From the NCBI RefSeq assembly GCF_024868665.1, contig NC_079901.1:4716007-4780006 (forward strand): 64,000 nucleotides of DNA, read 5' to 3'. This document shows, piece by piece, positions 58,563 through 64,000 of the stretch; position 1 is the stretch's first letter, and every line of letters begins with the position of its first letter. Made by a program: the position numbers and the translations under genes. Under the pieces are notes generated by a model, which saw nothing but the letters and a program-made list of their open reading frames with translations, had not been told where the DNA came from and made no database searches. This DNA comes from Triplophysa rosa (Eukaryota; Chordata; Actinopteri; Cypriniformes; Nemacheilidae).

Positions 58563-58883
58563 TTAAAGTGATAGTTCACCCCCAAATTTAAATTCTGTCA
58601 TCATTTACTCTCCCTCTTGTCATTTAAAACCTTTATGACTTTCTTTCTTACGTAGAACACAAAAGGTTTTATTTTGAAGAAAGTTGGTAACCGAACAGCA
58701 CTGGACCCCATTCACTTCTACTGTATGGACACAAAACCAATGCAAGTGAATGGGGTCCAGATAACAATATTTTTCAAAATATCTTCTTTTGTATTCTGCA
58801 GAAAAAAAGTCATATAGGTTTGAAATGACAAGAGGGTGAGTAAATGATGACAGAATTTTTATTTTAGGGTGAACTATCACTTT
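58563..58883. repeat. TTAA-target MITE
   Basis: TTAAAGTGATAGTTCACCC at the left and GGGTGAACTATCACTTT at the right. It contains an internal palindrome around CCCATTCACTT and AAGTGAATGGG. Confidence 0.8.
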
Positions 58884-59716
58884 CCAGTATTATTTTGCAG
58901 TACTAATTTACAGAAACAGCTTCCGTCCTCCATATCCATGCCTACATACATACTGGCATACTAATATGACAACCACTCTTATGTTGAGCCAAACACACAT
59001 TAGTAGTACACTAATACTGCAATACCTTCAAAGATTACATGCACTTGATAGAAGGATTTTCTTTATTTTTATTTACAACAAGAATTTCCACTTGCTTCCT
59101 TGCTGTACATCTACAGTATATAATATCAGACGCTGGACGAGAGTAGGAAAGCAAAGCTTCATCTGTCTTGATTTTTAAGTGGGATGGGTTTTTTGAGAGG
59201 GGGGGGGTCGTTCTGTCCATCTGTTCCTCCAGATATGGCACTAAAGCAGTGACCATGCTGATCGTCCTAACTGACAAAGGTCAGGATGACCCTTGACCTT
59301 ATGGCCGCTAGATGAGTGCAGTGGACATCTGGGCACAGCCGTCACTAATACACACGCACAATATGGTCCGCCACGTGCTGAGGATATTTTTTTCTCAATT
59401 ATTTACGCTAGATAAAGAGTCTCATTTGACTGTATAGTGTCAGATTTTTTATGTGCAATATGTTCTTGCAGTAGTAATGGACAGTAACTGTAGACATTAT
59501 GCTTATTATATTACTTATTTTAATTGTGGATTCTATGATCTGATATGTGAAGTACAGTATAATGCCACTTCACCATTTTTGCAACAGAAACACTTTAGTG
59601 GTTTAATGTGACTTAAAGGCCATTTATAAGCCTTTAATGACAAATTTGTATTCATTTAATGTGATTTTATTATCATTCATAGATTAAAAATGACAATAAG
59701 AAGTGTCACTAAAAAC
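58884..59716. other. Spacer, nothing recognised
   Basis: A G-rich run occurs near 59,199-59,208. No gene seen. Confidence 0.4.
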
Positions 59717-59978
59717 TACTAAAGGGATAGTTCCCAAAAAAATATTTACGTTAAAGTTGTTCAAAACCTGTATAAGACTTTTTCTTCTGGAACACAAAAT
59801 ATGTTTTGAGGAATGTCTTAGGGGGGTCTTATCTCCAATGGGGGCCAATGGTGCTTATCATCATTTTTAAATATATATATTTTTTATTCCACTTTTATGT
59901 TCTCCGTTTGAAAGAAAGTCATACAGGTTTGGAATGAAATTATGTAAGAATTTACATTTTTGTGTGAGATCTCTTTAA
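59717..59978. repeat. TTAA-type MITE, diverged
   Basis: CTAAAGGGATAGTTC at the left and CTCTTTAA at the right, with the family's internal AAGTCATACAGGTTTGGAAT block. Confidence 0.65.
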
Positions 59979-61239
59979 CTAGCTTACATGGCTATGTTAA
60001 CTACCGCTTGTCAGTTGTGTAAGCGATTGTTTTTTGGAGGTTAATATTTTGGTCTTTGCTAACTGGAACTAGGCTATAAAATAATATATCTGAATTAAAT
60101 GTTAACATGGTCTAGTCCGATAATAAATGCAGAATGTTATGAAATGCAGTAAAGACAGTAAGAAGGCTGGAGCCAGACCTTCATCATTATCAGTTCTGGG
60201 TTACGGCCAGTATGTTAGCATTAGCATAGCTGGGTTACAGCCAGTTTATTAGCATTTAACGTGACTGGATCAGTTCCAGGGTGTTAGCATTAGCAATTTA
60301 AGAATAAGACGGGTATTTGTACAGAAGAGCTGCTGATAAATGTGGGTATCAGAGAGGAGTTTGTTACTCTGATAACCTGTTTCAATGTGTGTCTATGAGT
60401 ACTAGCAAGACAAGCAATGACGACTCACTCATCTACAATCTCTGATCAATGAACAAATCTGAATCATAATTAATAATACCAACGTCAACACTGCATCTGT
60501 GTAACAAAAAATTAGCATTACTTTTCAGGATTGAAAATTTCCTTTACCACAGAGTAGTTTCTGCCAAAACACCATAGTCACTACAGTTATTGATGATGAT
60601 ATTTTCTGATATGAACTTGAAAGACGCTGACAGATCAGATTATAAAACGTATTAGAAACCTACAGACTATTAAGTGATCAGGTTTGCCTCTGGTCTTGTC
60701 ATCAAAACTGTTGTCATGGACAATTCTAATAATAAAAGTGCAGAATGAAATGCAGAATGAGAGAATGGGTAAAACAGTTGTTTTGCTGAAAAGCTTTAAA
60801 ATCTTTCTGCAATAAAATGACACTTTTCAAGGAAAAGTTCAACGTGCAAGCAATACCAAATTTCCAAAACTGTATTTGTTTTATGAAGTGAAGTTATGTC
60901 ACAAACAAAACCGTACACACTATGATACTGACATCAATTATTTACACAATAAAGAATTAAATTGAAGGAAATCTGAAAAAGAGAAAAAGAAAGTTTATAC
61001 AAAATGAAGAACAACAAAATGATGATAGATAAATATATAAATAAATAAGGATATTTATAAATATGCATACATTTTAAATGGTGCACATTACCAGATGTAG
61101 CAGTATCAACTGTCTAAACTGGCGATATGTGCATATGTGCAGATAAAAAGTGCAGTTGTGTTGAAATGCAATATTTCGACATTCTGACTTCAACAGGCTG
61201 ACATGCTTCAACTCATAATACAGAGTGAAATATTTTAAA
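59979..61239. other. Spacer with a short imperfect tandem repeat
   Basis: At 60,195-60,300 the motif GGGTTACRGCCAG followed by TTAGCATT recurs three times with drift. No gene seen. Confidence 0.4.
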
Positions 61240-61505
61240 GGTCCAGTGTGTAATTTAGGGGATGATCTATTGATAGAAATGCTATAATATACATAACTAT
61301 GTCTTCAGAGGTATATAAAGAGCCTACACAATGAAGCATTATGTTTTTATTACCTTAGAATGAGCTATTTCTATCTACATACACTGCGGGTCCCCTTGCA
61401 TGTAATTTGCCATGTTCTGTCAGCCACTGTAGTGTTTCGAAAGGGAGGGGTGGAGTGAGCGGTTGGTTGCAATTCGCAACCTTGCCGCTAGATATTACTC
61501 TCTTG
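61240..61505. repeat. MITE-like repeat (relative of 30,090)
   Basis: Begins AAAGGTCCAGTGTGTAATTT and shares CTATAATATACATAACTATG and the following 150 bp with the nested unit near 30,100. Confidence 0.6.
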
Positions 61506-63274
61506 ACCTTTAGGGATAATGTAAGCAGGTTGTTATCACAGAAATAAGCCCCGACAGTGTAATCTTGTACTCAAGTAGTATTACACGGCTACTTGGCACA
61601 TGAGAAAAAAACTGGACATGAAATGTGAATTTGAAATATTTTATTAGCACATTTTTACCGAAAGCAGGAAAAAGTCGCGAGGAAAAGCCGTTTACTTTCA
61701 GTTTTATAGAAACAACGTTCAAATGTCACGAACAGGCGATTTGGTTTAATCATTTGTGCATATAATATCATATATGTTATTAAAAGACAAATTTTATAAT
61801 TCATTTGTAAAAAAAACTGTCAAAATGATTTGCTGCATCTGGGTTACTGTGTGTTATTAGTTTTGAGCGGTTGTTATCTGGGAATAATGAACCTGTAAAT
61901 GTCGCAACTGGCCAATCAGAATCAAGCATTCCAACAAGCCGAGTAATAAGTGTGTGATGTATATACAGCAGATATGTTTATGAATCCTTTGTATCCACTG
62001 TGGATTTTCCTCATGCACTTTGCTTGACATATACAGTAGTCCGAAGAGAGGTCAGGGATCATGGCCCCCAGGGGTCGAATGGCCCCTGCCCAACATATTG
62101 TTAATTTGCTTGGGGGTGAAACAGCATAATGCACATTTACCCTCAGTATGAAATACACACCAACACACTCACAACACATGATCATGTAACTGAGCCATCA
62201 CATCATCTTCAGGATTAGAAATCATAACAACAAAAATAATCCAGTCTAACTAAAATTGGCCGTATTATGTTTTTGTGCGATGTGTATTTAAAATGTCAGA
62301 GTACCATGTTGTAACCTTAGACAGATGCAAATACTAAACCCTGTTGGAATCAGTTGTGAGTCTCCTGTGTGTTTTGGGTCAGGAAGGCGATTTGTGTGGT
62401 GAACAGAATCTCAAATCAATCACATTTTAGTTTATGATGTTACAATAGGCAGCTGTCTACGTAGACTTGCACATCAAGTCAGCTTACAACAGCAAACAGC
62501 AGCATGTAACTAAATATTTCTAATGAGTAAGTGAATCTTTGTTTGAATCATGTTCATTGACCAAATCATTCAAATGAACTGAATGACTTAACCTTGGCAA
62601 TGCTTCATATGAAGGAGCACCCAACATTTTTTGCAGTTTAGTATTTGCGATAGTAGTCCACAGATTTCTCTCACATTCTTTCTATATGTTTCTCATCTTA
62701 TTAATAGAGCGTTGAGACCGTGAGACAGAATCTGTTGGATGTCTGTATTCAGTTTCAGGTTCTCTGCCTGCGATCTGTTGTGTTGTTGAGAATAACAGCT
62801 CATTTTAAAATCTGCTCTAGTGACTGCAGGCCAGGAATTACTTTCCACAAAAATATATTAATTTAATATTATTATTACTTTCGTATTTTTATTTTCTAGC
62901 TACAAACATGTTCATAAACTAAACATAAAAGATAGATGTATAAAGACAAAAAAATGATGCCAAATGCTGGTAGTTGTTGATAAATATATATTTCCCCTAA
63001 TTTAAAAATAATTATTTGTATTCTTTGTATATTGTGTTATTTTATTGCTTTTTACTTATGTCTTGTGTCAAAAACTACGAAAATACAGTAGAATGATATT
63101 TACTTGTTTCCCATGCTGTATAGACTTAATTTTTTAAAAGTATGTTTAGTACAGTGAAGTGAATATCAATTAATCAAATAACAATTTTTATTTTAATTAT
63201 TGTTTTATTTTAATTATTGGATTGAAAAGGGACAGCCAGTAAATCAGTGAAATCATCTTTGGCTATATCTTTTG
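61506..63274. other. Spacer, nothing recognised
   Basis: AT-rich, no supported feature. Confidence 0.4.
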
Positions 63275-63523
63275 TAGGGCTGCACAATGTATTGAAATAT
63301 CGCAAATGTGCATATCGCAATGGTTTGCCTGTGCAGTGCCTGTGTGTGCATGAGTATGCGTGTGCTCTTAACCACGTACAGTATGTTGGTTATATATTTT
63401 TCTGTTGTATTAAACTATAGTTTAATTGATTTTAAACTTAAAGAATTATGGTATCGCATACGTATATACAGTATCACATTGTTTTGCAAGTTAACTCTTT
63501 TTCTTCAATATCGTGCAGCCCTA
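63275..63523. repeat. Short MITE with TAGGGCTGCAC ends
   Basis: Inverted ends TAGGGCTGCAC and GTGCAGCCCTA, with ATTGAAATATCGC and TTCAATATCG inside. Related in style to the fragment at 19,351. TA flanks both sides. Confidence 0.7.
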
Positions 63524-64000
63524 ATGCATTATTAAGGCCCAAAGGCTTTTGACTGGCAATGTATTGGAAAGATAACTGCAAATTAAAATGTCACAACAGT
63601 TGGCTTCATTGCTTTTTTAATTTAAGATAAAACTTAAATTAATTTAGAGGCTGGCTCAGTTTCCTTCCAGATTGTAACACATCATTTTTTATACAGTTTA
63701 ACAACAAAAAGTTCGCCATTTGTTAAAGCATGGTGATGATGATGATAGGATAAATTTCTTCATATAAAATGTTATGTAAATAATGTGTCAATATTTTTAT
63801 GCTACGGTTTGCTTGTATTGGATAATAGCTGATCTACAGTAGCAAACTGTTTATAATACTCATAATAATACAAATTTTACTTCTAATGCTTAAAGAAACT
63901 AACAGAAAGCCAATTTATACCTATAAGATATGAGCCAGGTAACACCATCTCAAGACAAAAGACAGTGTGACCAGCTGCTTTGTTATGAGCAGGGAAAGAG
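63524..64000. other. Spacer at window end, nothing recognised
   Basis: No feature seen. Confidence 0.4.

Overview
The window looks like teleost nuclear DNA, most likely from a cyprinid. It has spliced genes with GT-AG introns, tRNA-derived SINEs, fish-type Tc1, hAT, Harbinger, CACTG-end and TTAA-target DNA elements, LINE, Gypsy and endogenous retrovirus copies, and many short microsatellites. Family names are from recognition of motifs and ends only; no database was searched.

Bases 1-20,080 are a nest of retroelements. A solo LTR opens the window and a second copy lies inverted at 7,295-7,808. Between and around them are two nearly identical Ty3/Gypsy elements in opposite orientation (1,542-6,590 on +, 8,292-12,971 on -). 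Their pol places integrase before reverse transcriptase, the order of the Gmr1 group. A stray tandem gag fragment follows the first copy. The second copy is broken inside both LTRs at almost the same LTR position. Next comes a Tc1 remnant fused to a degraded minus-strand endogenous retrovirus (13,596-19,312). This retrovirus has an LTR, a tRNA-Trp-like primer site, the tail of integrase, an env gene split by a MITE, and a second, broken env-like gene. A GC-rich minisatellite (19,660-20,073) closes the region.

Bases 20,442-29,133 are the most striking unit: an 8.7-kb DNA transposon with inverted repeats of about 480 bp. It carries two convergent multi-exon genes. On the minus strand is a six-exon IS3-like DDE transposase whose reading frame is intact across every splice (456 aa). 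On the plus strand is a HECT-type ubiquitin-ligase-like gene with the catalytic cysteine motif. Each gene starts 30-45 bp inside a terminal repeat, so the repeats look like twin promoters.

Bases 29,134-35,725 hold nested MITEs, a 2.5-kb TTAA-target element with a hAT element inside it (exact 8-bp target duplication), a tRNA-Val-like SINE and a 5'-truncated LINE.

Bases 36,070-43,950 hold the one clear host gene: iqcg (drc9), a component of the ciliary nexin-dynein regulatory complex. It has nine exons and encodes 315 aa. A candidate RFX X-box lies about 125 bp upstream, and the introns are filled by at least five DNA elements. Bases 44,046-64,000 are AT-rich intergenic or intronic DNA with MITEs and microsatellites; I found no gene there that I can name.
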